Below are positions 15,506 through 24,694 of a stretch of 31,039 bases of DNA, in pieces; positions within the stretch are counted from its first letter, which is position 1; each line of letters starts with the position of its first letter. Origin of the DNA: JBGPJM01 sp041485385 (GTDB lineage: Bacteria > Planctomycetota > Phycisphaerae > Phycisphaerales > UBA1924); the NCBI GenBank assembly GCA_041485385.1, contig JBGPJM010000033.1, positions 1 to 31,039 of the forward strand, in the 5' to 3' direction. The notes under the pieces were generated by a model. It was not told the origin of the DNA and ran no database searches. It saw only the letters and a list, made by a program, of their open reading frames with translations. A program made the translations under genes and the position numbers.

Positions 15506-17675
15506 TGCTCCGCACCCTCTGCAAGAGGTCGGCGAACAGGCGGGCGTACAACTCGGCGGCAGCCCTGGCGGCGACGGGGTCCTTGTGCTCCACCGCGTGC
15601 CGGAGCACGGGGAGCATCCACGAAGCGTAGCCGGAATCCTCGTCGTTTGCCGCGTACAGGTTCCGGAACCAGGGGCGGCCGGGGATGCCCGGATCGCTGA
15701 GCCAGGCGCGGTCGATCGACAGGATTTCGCGGTTTATTCCGGCCAGCGTCTCCGGCGGCACTCGCCCGCTGCTGATGCGCTCGAAGAGCCGTTCCTCGAC
15801 GCGGTGCGCCAGGGCCGCGTACTCCGCGGCCGCGTGCGCGGCGACGCCGAGCTCGGGCACGATCCGGGGCGCCGGCGGAGTCGGCGGACCCGCCGGCGCG
15901 GGTCCAGCGGCGAAGACGCGCAGTCGCGTTCCGCGGCCGGAGATCTCCTGCAACTGACGCGGCGCATCATCGCCGAATCGCGCGAACTCCAGCGGGAGCA
16001 GCGGCGCCGACGCGAGTCGCGAGGCGGCGATCATCGTCACGCGGGTGATCATGAGCGCCGATTGGTAGTCGTCGCCGACCACCTTGCGATACCAGGCGAG
16101 GTCGTCGTAGACGCTGTGGTACGAGGTCCCCTTGGAGCCGCCGGCACCCAGCCCCGCGGAGGCCACGCCCGCGTGGCAGAGGAACCCGACATGGTCCGAC
16201 CCGCCGCCGATGTCGCCGAACTTCGGCCGGCCCGGGAAGTCGGGATCGGGGGCGCGGGCGAGCCATCCGTCGAGAACGCGCTGCCCGTCCTTGCCGTGGC
16301 TCTGCGGCACGGCGCCGGCCGCGTCGGCGATGACCCGCTGCAACGATGGCCACGCGCTGCTGCTGAAGTCGTCGCCCATCGACGCCATGTCGAGGTTGAG
16401 GTACGCCGCCGCGTTCCTGGTCAGGTCCTCGCGGTTGGCCTCGACCCATTCGGTTGAGCCGATGATCCCGAACTCCTCGGCGCCCCACGCGGCGAACACC
16501 ACCGACCGTGCCGGGGGGTGCCCCGCCTTCGCGGCGTCGCTGAGGCACCGGGCGGCCTCCATCAGCGTGATCGTCCCGGCGAGCGGGTCGGCGGCGCCGT
16601 ACCCCCACGCGTCGTGGTGGCACCCCAGGATGACCTTCTGCTCCGGGAACGCCGCGCCCGGCAGCGTGGCGACGATGTTGAACGTGCGGGCGAGCTGACG
16701 CTGCTGCTTCACCTTGAGGTGGACCCTCAGCTCCGGACCGCCGGTAAGGCGGTACGCGAACGGCAACCCGCCCTGCCACCCCTCGGGCACGGGCGCGCCG
16801 GTCATTCGACCGATAATCTGCTGGGCGGCGCCCCACCCGATCGGCTGCACGGGGATCTTGGGGAGATCCACATCGCTCGGATCGCGGCGCGGCGCATCCT
16901 TCGTGGCTTCGACAAAAGGCGTGAGCGGGTCGCCCGGGTAGTCCAGCGTGAGGATCGAGCCGCGCTGGATGCACGTCGGGCCGGCGAAGCCGCCCTCGGG
17001 ATAGGTGATCCCCTTGCAGTACCCGCTGTCGGCGGGATCGGTGAAGATAATGAGCCCCGCCGCGCCGGCGGCCTGCGCGAAGCGGGCCTTGTACCCCCTG
17101 AAGTTCCCGCCGTACCGGGCCAGGACGATCTTCCCTTTACACTCCACGCCCGCCGTCGCCAGCTTCTCGAAGTCCTCCTTCGTGCCGTAGTTGGCGTAGA
17201 CGACCTCGGCGGTAACGTCGCCGTCGCCGCTGTAGGCGTTCCAGCCCGGCGTAAGGTCGGGGCCGGCGGTGTAGGGATCCTCCTTGAGGATGTCCTCGCG
17301 GATCCCCAGGTCGACCCGTTCGGGCGAGACCACTTGGAGCACCGCGGCGTCGGGGAGACAGAGGTAGGCCCAGAACTCGTGCTCCTGGACCCGCAGGCCC
17401 ATGTCGCGGAAGGCCGCGGCGATCCGCTCTACCTCGCGGAGGTCGCCCGGTGTCCCGGCGACGTGCGGCTCCGAGGCCAGCAGATCGTGCCATTGGCGCA
17501 GCCGGTCGGGGGAGGCGTCGTCGAGGAGCGTGGCCTCGCCGACGAGCTGCGCGGCGCGGGCTTGCTCGGGCCAACACAGGAGCGAGCGGGGCTCGCCGAT
17601 GCCGGAGGCCTGGGCGGCGGCGGATGCGGCGAACAGCAGCGGTATCGACGATGGCCAAGGGGGCGGTTTCTTCAC
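15486..17675 (-). CDS. Secreted M28 peptidase, glutamate carboxypeptidase II-like
   Basis: A 729-residue exported di-zinc aminopeptidase/carboxypeptidase related to GCPII/PSMA. The signal peptide covers residues 1-24. A protease-associated domain (about 130-300, with GKIVLARYGGNFRG and AGAAGLIIFTDPAD) precedes the M28 core. The zinc ligands and general base align one for one with human GCPII, with nearly identical spacing: His353, Asp363, Glu400/Glu401, Asp429 and His520. The C-terminal ~170 residues resemble the transferrin-receptor-like dimerisation domain. The GTG start at 17675 has GGAG seven bases upstream. Its 3' end overlaps the biotin ligase gene by 20 bases. Likely role: hydrolysis of small acidic or general peptides outside the cytoplasm; specificity is not readable. 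Confidence 0.92.
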   Translation of the reverse strand: MKKPPPWPSSIPLLFAASAAAQASGIGEPRSLLCWPEQARAAQLVGEATLLDDASPDRLRQWHDLLASEPHVAGTPGDLREVERIAAAFRDMGLRVQEHEFWAYLCLPDAAVLQVVSPERVDLGIREDILKEDPYTAGPDLTPGWNAYSGDGDVTAEVVYANYGTKEDFEKLATAGVECKGKIVLARYGGNFRGYKARFAQAAGAAGLIIFTDPADSGYCKGITYPEGGFAGPTCIQRGSILTLDYPGDPLTPFVEATKDAPRRDPSDVDLPKIPVQPIGWGAAQQIIGRMTGAPVPEGWQGGLPFAYRLTGGPELRVHLKVKQQRQLARTFNIVATLPGAAFPEQKVILGCHHDAWGYGAADPLAGTITLMEAARCLSDAAKAGHPPARSVVFAAWGAEEFGIIGSTEWVEANREDLTRNAAAYLNLDMASMGDDFSSSAWPSLQRVIADAAGAVPQSHGKDGQRVLDGWLARAPDPDFPGRPKFGDIGGGSDHVGFLCHAGVASAGLGAGGSKGTSYHSVYDDLAWYRKVVGDDYQSALMITRVTMIAASRLASAPLLPLEFARFGDDAPRQLQEISGRGTRLRVFAAGPAPAGPPTPPAPRIVPELGVAAHAAAEYAALAHRVEERLFERISSGRVPPETLAGINREILSIDRAWLSDPGIPGRPWFRNLYAANDEDSGYASWMLPVLRHAVEHKDPVAARAAAELYARLFADLLQRVRSIDAQLD

Positions 17676-17750
17676 CGGCAGGCTCCGACTCGGAACACGT
17701 CCCGCGGGCGTGAAACCGAGGAACGGTAGCCTACCGCGCCGCGTCGCCGG

Positions 17751-20393
17751 TCACGCGGCCTGCGCCCGCGCCCGCCTGCCGGCCTGCACCCAGCTCTCGC
17801 AGATGGTGAGAAGGGCGATCCGCTGGATGGGCTTGGTGGCGTAGTCGTCGCACCCGGCGCGGAGGCAACGGTCCCGGTCGCCGGCCATGGCGTGGGCGGT
17901 GAGCGCGATGATCGGCGCCGTGTACCCCATGCGGCGCATCGCGGTCGTCGCGCCGTAGCCGTCGAGCACGGGCATCTGCATGTCCATGAGGACCAGGTCG
18001 TAGGGGAGGCCCTGGCGGAGGACCGCCTGCGCCCTCTCGACCGCGAGCTGACCATTCTCGACGATTTCCACCTCGGCGCCGGCCTTTCGGAGCAGGTGCG
18101 CGATCAGGCGTTGATTGTCCGGCCCGTCCTCCACCAGCAGGATCCTCGCGCTGAGGCGGATCCCGCGCCCGGAGGGCGCGGGCCCCTGGCTCGTGCTGAG
18201 TATCTCTCGCGGATCGGCCACCATGTGGACGCCCTCGAGCGGGCCGGTCTCGACCGCCAGCGTAAACGTGCTCCCCTGCCCGGGCGTGCTGATGACCTCG
18301 ATGCCGCCGCCGAGGGTCTCGGCCAGCCGCTTGGAGATCGTCAACCCCAGGCCGGAGCCTCCGAAGCGCCGTGTCGTGGAGGAGTCGCCCTGCGTGAAGG
18401 GGAGGAACAGGGCGCAGAGCTGGTCGGGGGCGAGGCCGACGCCGCTATCGCTGATCTCCAGGCGGAGGCGGCCGGGACGCGGGCCGGCCGCTTGTTCAAG
18501 CGCGACGATGACCCGCACGTACCCGGACTCGGTGAACTTTACGGCGTTCCCGACGAGGTTGACGAGGATCTGACGGAGGCGGAACGGGTCGGACAGGATC
18601 GTGACGGGAACGGGGGTGGCGTACTCGATGTCGAACTTCAGCCCCTTGCGGACGGCGCGGTCACGCATGAGGAGGTAGACGTCGTTGACGACCCGGCCGA
18701 CCATCGTCGGGATCTTCTCGATGGTCATCCGGCCCGCCTCGATCTTCGAGATATCGAGGATGTCGTTGATGATCGCCAGCAGGTCCTCGCCGCTCCGCCG
18801 GATCGTGGCGATGCAGTTCGCCCGCTCCTGATTGGTCTGCGCGGGGTCCATCAGCAGGTCGGCGTAGCCCAGGATCGAGGTCATCGGCGTGCGGATCTCG
18901 TGGCTCATGTTCGCCAGGAACTCGCTCTTGCTGCGGCTGGCTGTCTCGGCCACTTCCTTGGCGTGTCTGAGCTGCTCCTCGGCCCCCCTGCGGTCGGTGA
19001 TGTCGCGGAGGAACGCGTTGAACGTCACCCCGCCCGCGGACCGCACCGGCGTGATCGTGAGCTCGACCGGAAAGATCTCGCCGCTGCGCCGCTGGGCCAT
19101 CACCTCGATTCGCTGGTTCAGCAGCGTCGCTTCCCCGGTCCGTGCGAGGCGGGCGAGGCCCTTCCGGTAGGCGTCTCGCGCGTCCGGGGGGACGATCGTG
19201 TCGGCCAGGCTCCGTCCGATGGCCTCCGCGGCGGAGTAACCGAAGACCCTCTCGGCCTGAGGGTTCCACGAGATGATCCGGCCATCGACGGAAATCTCCA
19301 GAACGGCGTCGAGCGCCGCGGCGATGATCAAGCGGTGCTTTTCCTCGCCCTCGCGGATCGCGCCCAGCATGCCGTTGATCCGCTCGGCCAGGCTCGAGAG
19401 CTCGTCGCGCCCGCCGACCCGCAGGCGAGTGCCCGGGTCGCCGCTGCGCCCGATCATCTCCACGTCGCGGCTCATGCTCTCGAGGCGCGACAGCACGAGC
19501 CTCCCCAGCAGCACCAGTGTGGTCGCCATCATGAGCAGGCACACGGCCAGGATCGAGACGAGCAGGTACCTCAGGCTCGTCCGGCCCTGCTGGAAGATCC
19601 GGCGCGGGATGTCCACGCGGAGCAGCAGTGCCGGACGCGATATCACGTCGCTCAGCACACGGTAGCCCGTGACCACCCGCGGACCGGGCGTGCGCACGAC
19701 GATCGGCTGCTGGGCGGTGATCGCCGCGACAGCCTCGCGGCAGTCGTCGGAGAGATCGGGCGAATCGAGCCGGAGCATCTCCAGCGACAGGTGCGTGCGC
19801 TCCGCCAGCGACTTGAGCTGCTCCGGCCCCAGGACGCGGTAGAAGACGATCGTTCCTCTCAAGGGGCCGGCTCGCTCGCTGGTCGCGATGGGCCGGGAGG
19901 AGATCAGCACTGGCCCCGACGGGATGACCACCAGGCCGGCGATGGACGACAGCGGATCGGCGTGGGTCCGGACCGACGGGTTCGCATCGATGAAGCGAAG
20001 GAGGTCGGCCGAGACCCGGGCGATCGATTCCGACTTGCCGGAGAGATCCTTCAGGTGGACCAGGCGCCCGTCGACGTCGTAGAAGACCATGCCGGTGAGC
20101 TTGAGCATCTCCAGGGACTGATCCGTCAGGTTCGATTGGATGTAGGCGTCGTTGCGGTCCTGGATGAACTTGTACGTGTCGTCCCACGACGACCAGTCGC
20201 AGGACTTGGTGTTCAGCGCGTCGACCGTCTCGGCCAGCGCGTCGTGGGCCCGCTCCACGTTCTGGCGCGTATCGGATTTCTCCAGCTCGGTGAACCCCTG
20301 CACCAAGATCGCGCGAGAGAGCAGGTAGAATGCGCCGAGCGACAGGACCACGGTGGTGCTGAGGATGAGCGCGGTGACCGTTCGCAGCCTCAT
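17751..20393 (-). CDS. CHASE4-PAS hybrid sensor histidine kinase / response regulator
   Basis: An 880-residue membrane-bound two-component protein. Order: TM1 (7-30), extracytoplasmic CHASE4 sensor (about 45-260, with the hallmark DWSSWDDTYKFI), TM2 (275-300), HAMP (about 300-350), PAS (355-465, ending in a PAC-like RDITDRRGAEE), HisKA with phosphoacceptor His498 (ANMSHEIRTPM), HATPase_c (about 600-715, with N, G1 DSGVGLAP and G2 GGSGLGL boxes), and a C-terminal receiver with phosphoacceptor Asp804 (LVLMDMQMP) and a conserved Lys in ATKPI. No HPt or DNA-binding domain is present, so it must hand phosphate to a partner outside the window. The ATG at 20393 has GGAG eight bases upstream; the longer frame to 20621 is not supported. 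The M28 gene follows 75 bases downstream on the same strand. Confidence 0.93.
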   Translation of the reverse strand: MRLRTVTALILSTTVVLSLGAFYLLSRAILVQGFTELEKSDTRQNVERAHDALAETVDALNTKSCDWSSWDDTYKFIQDRNDAYIQSNLTDQSLEMLKLTGMVFYDVDGRLVHLKDLSGKSESIARVSADLLRFIDANPSVRTHADPLSSIAGLVVIPSGPVLISSRPIATSERAGPLRGTIVFYRVLGPEQLKSLAERTHLSLEMLRLDSPDLSDDCREAVAAITAQQPIVVRTPGPRVVTGYRVLSDVISRPALLLRVDIPRRIFQQGRTSLRYLLVSILAVCLLMMATTLVLLGRLVLSRLESMSRDVEMIGRSGDPGTRLRVGGRDELSSLAERINGMLGAIREGEEKHRLIIAAALDAVLEISVDGRIISWNPQAERVFGYSAAEAIGRSLADTIVPPDARDAYRKGLARLARTGEATLLNQRIEVMAQRRSGEIFPVELTITPVRSAGGVTFNAFLRDITDRRGAEEQLRHAKEVAETASRSKSEFLANMSHEIRTPMTSILGYADLLMDPAQTNQERANCIATIRRSGEDLLAIINDILDISKIEAGRMTIEKIPTMVGRVVNDVYLLMRDRAVRKGLKFDIEYATPVPVTILSDPFRLRQILVNLVGNAVKFTESGYVRVIVALEQAAGPRPGRLRLEISDSGVGLAPDQLCALFLPFTQGDSSTTRRFGGSGLGLTISKRLAETLGGGIEVISTPGQGSTFTLAVETGPLEGVHMVADPREILSTSQGPAPSGRGIRLSARILLVEDGPDNQRLIAHLLRKAGAEVEIVENGQLAVERAQAVLRQGLPYDLVLMDMQMPVLDGYGATTAMRRMGYTAPIIALTAHAMAGDRDRCLRAGCDDYATKPIQRIALLTICESWVQAGRRARAQAA

Positions 20394-20824
20394 GCGCGGC
20401 GCTCCGCATCCGGGGGTCCGGCCGGCGCGGGAACACGGACGACGCCACCGACCCGGCCCCTCCCGGGACGAGTCCGTGCTGGCGCGGAGGGTGGCGGCGA
20501 GTCTGGTATCACGGAGGTTGACAGGGACAGGGAAGCTGAACTCACTCGCCGGCGGCGATAACCGGCGCCGGACCTGGGGAACACTTCGGCCGAACGCCCA
20601 GCCGGGCGGTGCGACGCGCACGCATGCTCGTCCCCCTATCGGGATTCAGCTCGGCACGATTGAGAGCGGTAAGGGCAACCCGCGCCCATGCAGCGTGACG
20701 CTCCGTTACAGCCCGCTTACGGCGGCCCGCGCCTGGCGGGGACGTCCACCGGTCCGGATAACGTGGCACCGCCGCACCCGCGCGACGCGTCACTGCAGAA
20801 GAGGATCGATGCCGACAGCGGTGG
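20394..20824. other. Intergenic region, no gene seen
   Basis: The 431 bases lie between the carboxyltransferase stop (20825) and the kinase start (20393), both on the minus strand. The only frames are Arg/Pro/Gly-rich shadows. A 6-bp stem CGCCGG/CCGGCG (20547-20552 and 20562-20567) is the clearest structure. The kinase promoter presumably lies here, but I see no convincing -35/-10 pair. Confidence 0.5.
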
Positions 20825-22537
20825 TCAGGTCTGGAGGACGCCGGTCCTGAAGGGGCGGGTGTAGTCCCAGCCGGCGGCGGCGCGGAGCGCGGCGATCAAC
20901 TCGTCGCGCGTGCGGTGGGGCTCGATGATACGGTCGACCCAACCGCGGGCGGCCGCGTGGCGGATATCCGCCTGCTCCGTGTAGCTCGCGTGCACCGCTT
21001 TCAGGATCGCCGTGCGCGTTTCCTCGTCGATCCTCTCCCCCTTGCGCTCGCGGCTCTTCTCCTCGATCATCGCGAGGGTGCCCGTCGCCTGGTTGGCCCC
21101 CATGACGGCGCAGCGGGCGCAGGGCCAGGCGAACGAGATGAACTGGTCGAACGCCCTCCCGCACATGGCGTAGTTGCCGGCGCCGTAGGAGCCTCCGAGG
21201 ATGACGACGATCTTGGGGACAACGCTGTTGGACATGGCGTTGACCATCTTGGCGCCGGCGCGGATGATGCCGCCCTGCTCGGAGTCGCGCCCGACCATGA
21301 AACCGGTGGTGTCGTGCAGGAAGACGAGCGGGATCCTGCGCTGGTTGCAGTCCATGATGAAGCGGGCGGCCTTGTCGGCGGAGTCGTTGTAGATGACGCC
21401 GGGGAGCTGGACCTGGCCCTTGCCGGTCTTGGTGAGCCTCTTCTGATTGGCGACGATTCCGCAGGGTCGGCCGCCGATGAAGGCGTAGGCGCACACAATC
21501 GACTGGCCATAGTCGGGCTTGTACTCGATCAAACCCACCCAGTCCGTGTCGGTGTGGGCACGCTCGTCAACGAGACACTCGATGATGTCCCGGATGTCGT
21601 ATTGAGCACCGGGACGATCAGAGAAGACGGTGTAGACGTCCTCGGGATTGCGATTGTCTCGCACGGCGCGGTTGCGATCGACGTACCTGACGAGTTCCGG
21701 CTCTACGTGGTCGGCCGCGTCGAACATCTGGGGCACCCAGGCCGGATTGGGCCGGTTGTGCTGCGCCATCAGCGCCCTGATCTTGGCGATGCAACTCGGA
21801 TCGTCCTTCTCCTTGAAGTCGATCGTCCCGCTGATGCTCGCGTGCATCGCCGCGCCGCCGAGCTCTTCGTCGCTGACCTCCTGGCCGATGGCGGCCTTGA
21901 CGAGGGCGGGTCCGGCGAGGTAGAGGCCCGAGCCCTCGGTCATGAGGAGGGTGTCGCAGAGGACGGGAAGGTAGCCGCCGCCGGCGACGCAATAGCCCAT
22001 GATCGCGGCGATCTGGGGGATGCCCTCGGCGGAGAGAACGGCGTTGTTGCGGAAGATACGCCCGAAGTCGTCGGTATCGGGGAAGACGTCTTCCTGGAGG
22101 GGGAGGAAGACGCCCGCGGAGTCGACCAGGTAGATAAGGGGGAGGCTGGCCATCTGGGCGATGGTCTGGGCGCGGATGATCTTCTTGCAGGTCATCGGGA
22201 AGAACGCGCCGGCCTTCACGGTGGCGTCGTTGGCGATGATCATGCAGTCGCGCCCCTGAACCGCACCGATGCCGGTCACCACGCCTGCGGCGGGCGCGCC
22301 GCCATGCTCGGCGTACATGCCGAAGGCGGCCCAGAGGCCGAGTTCCTGGAAGGCCTTGGCGTCGTCCAGGAGCCGTTCGATCCGCTCGCGCGCGGTGAGC
22401 CGCCCCTTCTCGTGCTGCCGCTCGATCGCCTTCACCCCGCCACCCAGCGCCAGCTCGCGCTCGGTCTTGCGGTACTGCTCGTTCAACTCCCGGAGAGGGT
22501 TGATCGAGGGCGTCGGGTTGATGGGTGCTTCAGGCAT
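20825..22537 (-). CDS. Acyl-CoA carboxylase carboxyltransferase (beta) subunit
   Basis: A 570-residue carboxyltransferase subunit of the propionyl-/methylcrotonyl-/geranyl-CoA carboxylase family, which moves CO2 from carboxybiotin to an acyl-CoA. The N-terminal half has RERIERLLD, the acyl-CoA site VDSAGVFLP and GYCVAGGGYLPVLCD. The C-terminal half has NDSADKAARFI, TGFMVGRDSEQGGIIRAGA, GGSYGAGNYAMCGRAF (second oxyanion hole) and MGANQATGTLA. GRDSEQGGIIRAGAKM and GAGNYAMCGRA are closer to methylcrotonyl-/geranyl-CoA carboxylase than to propionyl-CoA carboxylase, so branched-chain or isoprenoid substrates are favoured. The ATG at 22537 gives the MPEAPINPTP N-terminus; ribosome binding is weak. 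The biotin carboxylase/BCCP subunit, usually adjacent, is not within the window. Confidence 0.92.
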   Translation of the reverse strand: MPEAPINPTPSINPLRELNEQYRKTERELALGGGVKAIERQHEKGRLTARERIERLLDDAKAFQELGLWAAFGMYAEHGGAPAAGVVTGIGAVQGRDCMIIANDATVKAGAFFPMTCKKIIRAQTIAQMASLPLIYLVDSAGVFLPLQEDVFPDTDDFGRIFRNNAVLSAEGIPQIAAIMGYCVAGGGYLPVLCDTLLMTEGSGLYLAGPALVKAAIGQEVSDEELGGAAMHASISGTIDFKEKDDPSCIAKIRALMAQHNRPNPAWVPQMFDAADHVEPELVRYVDRNRAVRDNRNPEDVYTVFSDRPGAQYDIRDIIECLVDERAHTDTDWVGLIEYKPDYGQSIVCAYAFIGGRPCGIVANQKRLTKTGKGQVQLPGVIYNDSADKAARFIMDCNQRRIPLVFLHDTTGFMVGRDSEQGGIIRAGAKMVNAMSNSVVPKIVVILGGSYGAGNYAMCGRAFDQFISFAWPCARCAVMGANQATGTLAMIEEKSRERKGERIDEETRTAILKAVHASYTEQADIRHAAARGWVDRIIEPHRTRDELIAALRAAAGWDYTRPFRTGVLQT

Positions 22538-22773
22538 ACGAGGCTCTGTCCGCGGCGGGAGGGCGGAAGGTTGGGCACGAGGGCAACAGCGTAGCAGGGA
22601 CCACCGGCGCGGAGCGCCGCGGCCGCTGTCCCGGTTCACGCGGCGCTTGGCCTCCGCGCATGGTTAGTCCTCACTTACCGGTGGTGGGCGCGACGGACGG
22701 CCCCGCGTCACCGGGCTGTCGCGATCGACCGGTGCAGCCAGACCCCGTCTACCCTCCTCTCAGGAGTACACCC

Positions 22774-23352
22774 ATGGCCGCCACACCGTCCGTCATGCTC
22801 CCGCTGGGTACCCCCGCCCCGGCGTTCGCCCTGCCGGATACCAGCGGCAAGATCGTCTCCCTCTCTGATTTCAAGGGCAAGCCCGCGCTGGTGGTGATGT
22901 TCATCTGCAACCACTGCCCGTTCGTGAAGCACATCCGCTCCGAGATTGCGAGCCTGGCGCGGGACTACGCCCGCAAGGGCGTCGGCTTCGTCGCCGTCAT
23001 GTCCAACGACGTGCGGAACTACCCCGACGACGCCCCGGCGAAGATGAAGGAGGAGGCCGCCGTCGCGGGGTACTCGTTCCCCTATCTCTACGACGAGACG
23101 CAGACCGTGGCCAAGGCGTACCGTGCCGCCTGCACGCCCGACTTCTTCGTCTTCGACAAGTCGCAAAGGCTCGTCTACCGCGGGCAGCTCGACGACAGCC
23201 GTCCCAAGAACGGTGTTCCCGTCACGGGCACGGATCTCCGCCAGGCCCTCGACGCCGTCCTGGCCGGCCGGGCGCCCAGGCCGGAACAGATGCCCAGCAT
23301 CGGCTGCAATATCAAGTGGAAGACCGGCAACTCGCCCGACTACGCGGGTTGA
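22774..23352 (+). CDS. Thioredoxin-fold (AhpC/TSA, ResA-like) protein
   Basis: A 192-residue thioredoxin-like protein of the group often annotated thioredoxin family/redoxin. The active site is C45-N-H-C48 (FICNHCPFVKHI) after the usual APAFALPDTSGKIVSLSDFKGK strand-helix. FVAVMSNDVRNYPDDAPAKM and ACTPDFFVFD (cis-Pro region) follow. There is no clear signal peptide, so it probably acts in the cytoplasm as a thiol reductase or peroxidase-like enzyme. CxxC argues against a one-Cys peroxiredoxin. The ATG at 22774 has AGGAG eight bases upstream. It is divergent from the carboxyltransferase gene (236-base gap) and followed by the DUF58 gene 43 bases on. Confidence 0.88.
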   Translation: MAATPSVMLPLGTPAPAFALPDTSGKIVSLSDFKGKPALVVMFICNHCPFVKHIRSEIASLARDYARKGVGFVAVMSNDVRNYPDDAPAKMKEEAAVAGYSFPYLYDETQTVAKAYRAACTPDFFVFDKSQRLVYRGQLDDSRPKNGVPVTGTDLRQALDAVLAGRAPRPEQMPSIGCNIKWKTGNSPDYAG

Positions 23353-23395
23353 TCCGAAAGGTTGTCCGGGCGCGCACTCGAATCGGGGACGAGCG

Positions 23396-24694
23396 TTGAA
23401 GGATCGACGCGAGAACTGGCAGACCCGTTCGCTCGCCCCGTCGGACGAGAACCCCCGGCGCCGGGTCCGCGCGCGGCGCCGCTACCACCTCGGGACGCCG
23501 GGGGCGATCTACGTCTTCCTCACGCTGCTGGTCGCCCTGGGCGCATTCAACAGCCAGAACAACCTGCTCTTCTGGGCCTTCGGATTCGCGCTGGCGTTGC
23601 TGGTCGTCTCGGGCCTGATCAGCGGCGCGATGCTCATGGGGCTGGATGTGCGCCGCCTGCCGATCGGCGAATCGACCGTCAACGAACGGATGCCCATCCA
23701 CTACCGGCTCTCCAACCGGAACCGGCGCATGCCGGCCTTCGCGCTCACCATCACCGAGGTCGCCCCCGCCCCGCGCCGCGCCCGCCGGACTGCGTCCGCC
23801 ACCTGGCCCTCCTTCACCTCCGAGCCCAGCGCCTTCGTCGCCCACGTCGGGCCCGGCCAGACCGTGCACGGCGAGGCCGTCACGCTCCCTACACGCCGAG
23901 GAATTCCGCGCTTCACGCACATCCTGATCTCGACCGCGTTCCCCTTCGGCATCATCAAAAAATCCCTCCTCTTCGAGCAGACGACCGATGCGATCGTGCG
24001 CCCTGCCCCGCTCCCCGTCGCGGCGTCGATCCTGCAGCGGGCCACGCGCCAGGGCAGTCACGGCGCAGCGCCCACGCGGCGCGCCGGGCCCGGCGACGAG
24101 TTCTTCGCGCTGCGTGAGTACGTCCCCGGCGACTCGCCCCGCGCCATCGCCTGGCGCGCCTCGGCGCGCGGGCAGGACCTGCTCGTGCGCCAGTCGGCCG
24201 CGCCGGCCCCCGTGCGGGTGTGGGCCGTGCTCCGCTTCACCCCGGGCGCCACCGAACAGATGAACGAGCGGGCCATCGGGCTGGTCGCCGGGCTGATCGA
24301 CACGGCGACGACCCGGGGCCTGGACGTCGGCCTGAGCGTCCCCCTGATGGATGTGGCGATCTCTCCGCGCGACGGCCGGCTGCAGCGCGAGCGGCTGATG
24401 AACGAGCTGGCCGTGCTGGACCTGGGCGCACTGGAAGGACTGCGCCGGCTCGCCCGGCCGAACGTCGACGCTCCCCCAGGAGTGCGCGGGCGGGTCGTCT
24501 GCGCCGTCGTACACTCGGGCGCGCTCGAGCAGGACGAAGGGATCGAGGGACCGGGCTCGGTCCACCTCTCGGCGCTCGACGCCGCCGAGTTTGCCCCGCA
24601 TTCCGAGTCTGGCCCGGGCGCGCCGCGCGCACGCCAGCTCACCGCCATCGGCCCGCGCCGGAGCACCGTCGGCGCCGGGAGTCCGCGCCCATGA
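23396..24694 (+). CDS. DUF58 domain membrane protein
   Basis: A 432-residue protein of the DUF58 family, usually encoded beside a MoxR-type AAA+ ATPase and a transglutaminase. Two closely spaced membrane helices (about 35-80) anchor it, followed by a beta-rich segment and the DUF58 motif REYVPGDSPRAIAWRASAR at about residue 240. The rest is a von Willebrand A-like fold without a clear MIDAS. No ATG precedes the first helix; a TTG at 23396 is the best start, with only a weak GGGGA before it. Its stop overlaps the ATG of the next gene (ATGA at 24691), implying translational coupling. No MoxR gene lies upstream, where the thioredoxin-like gene is found instead. Confidence 0.85.
   Translation: MKDRRENWQTRSLAPSDENPRRRVRARRRYHLGTPGAIYVFLTLLVALGAFNSQNNLLFWAFGFALALLVVSGLISGAMLMGLDVRRLPIGESTVNERMPIHYRLSNRNRRMPAFALTITEVAPAPRRARRTASATWPSFTSEPSAFVAHVGPGQTVHGEAVTLPTRRGIPRFTHILISTAFPFGIIKKSLLFEQTTDAIVRPAPLPVAASILQRATRQGSHGAAPTRRAGPGDEFFALREYVPGDSPRAIAWRASARGQDLLVRQSAAPAPVRVWAVLRFTPGATEQMNERAIGLVAGLIDTATTRGLDVGLSVPLMDVAISPRDGRLQRERLMNELAVLDLGALEGLRRLARPNVDAPPGVRGRVVCAVVHSGALEQDEGIEGPGSVHLSALDAAEFAPHSESGPGAPRARQLTAIGPRRSTVGAGSPRP

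Noticed and set aside
17892..20561. Plus-strand open frame (889 codons) antisense to the histidine kinase
   Set aside because: The minus strand encodes a complete CHASE4-PAS-HisKA-HATPase-REC protein; the plus frame is low complexity.
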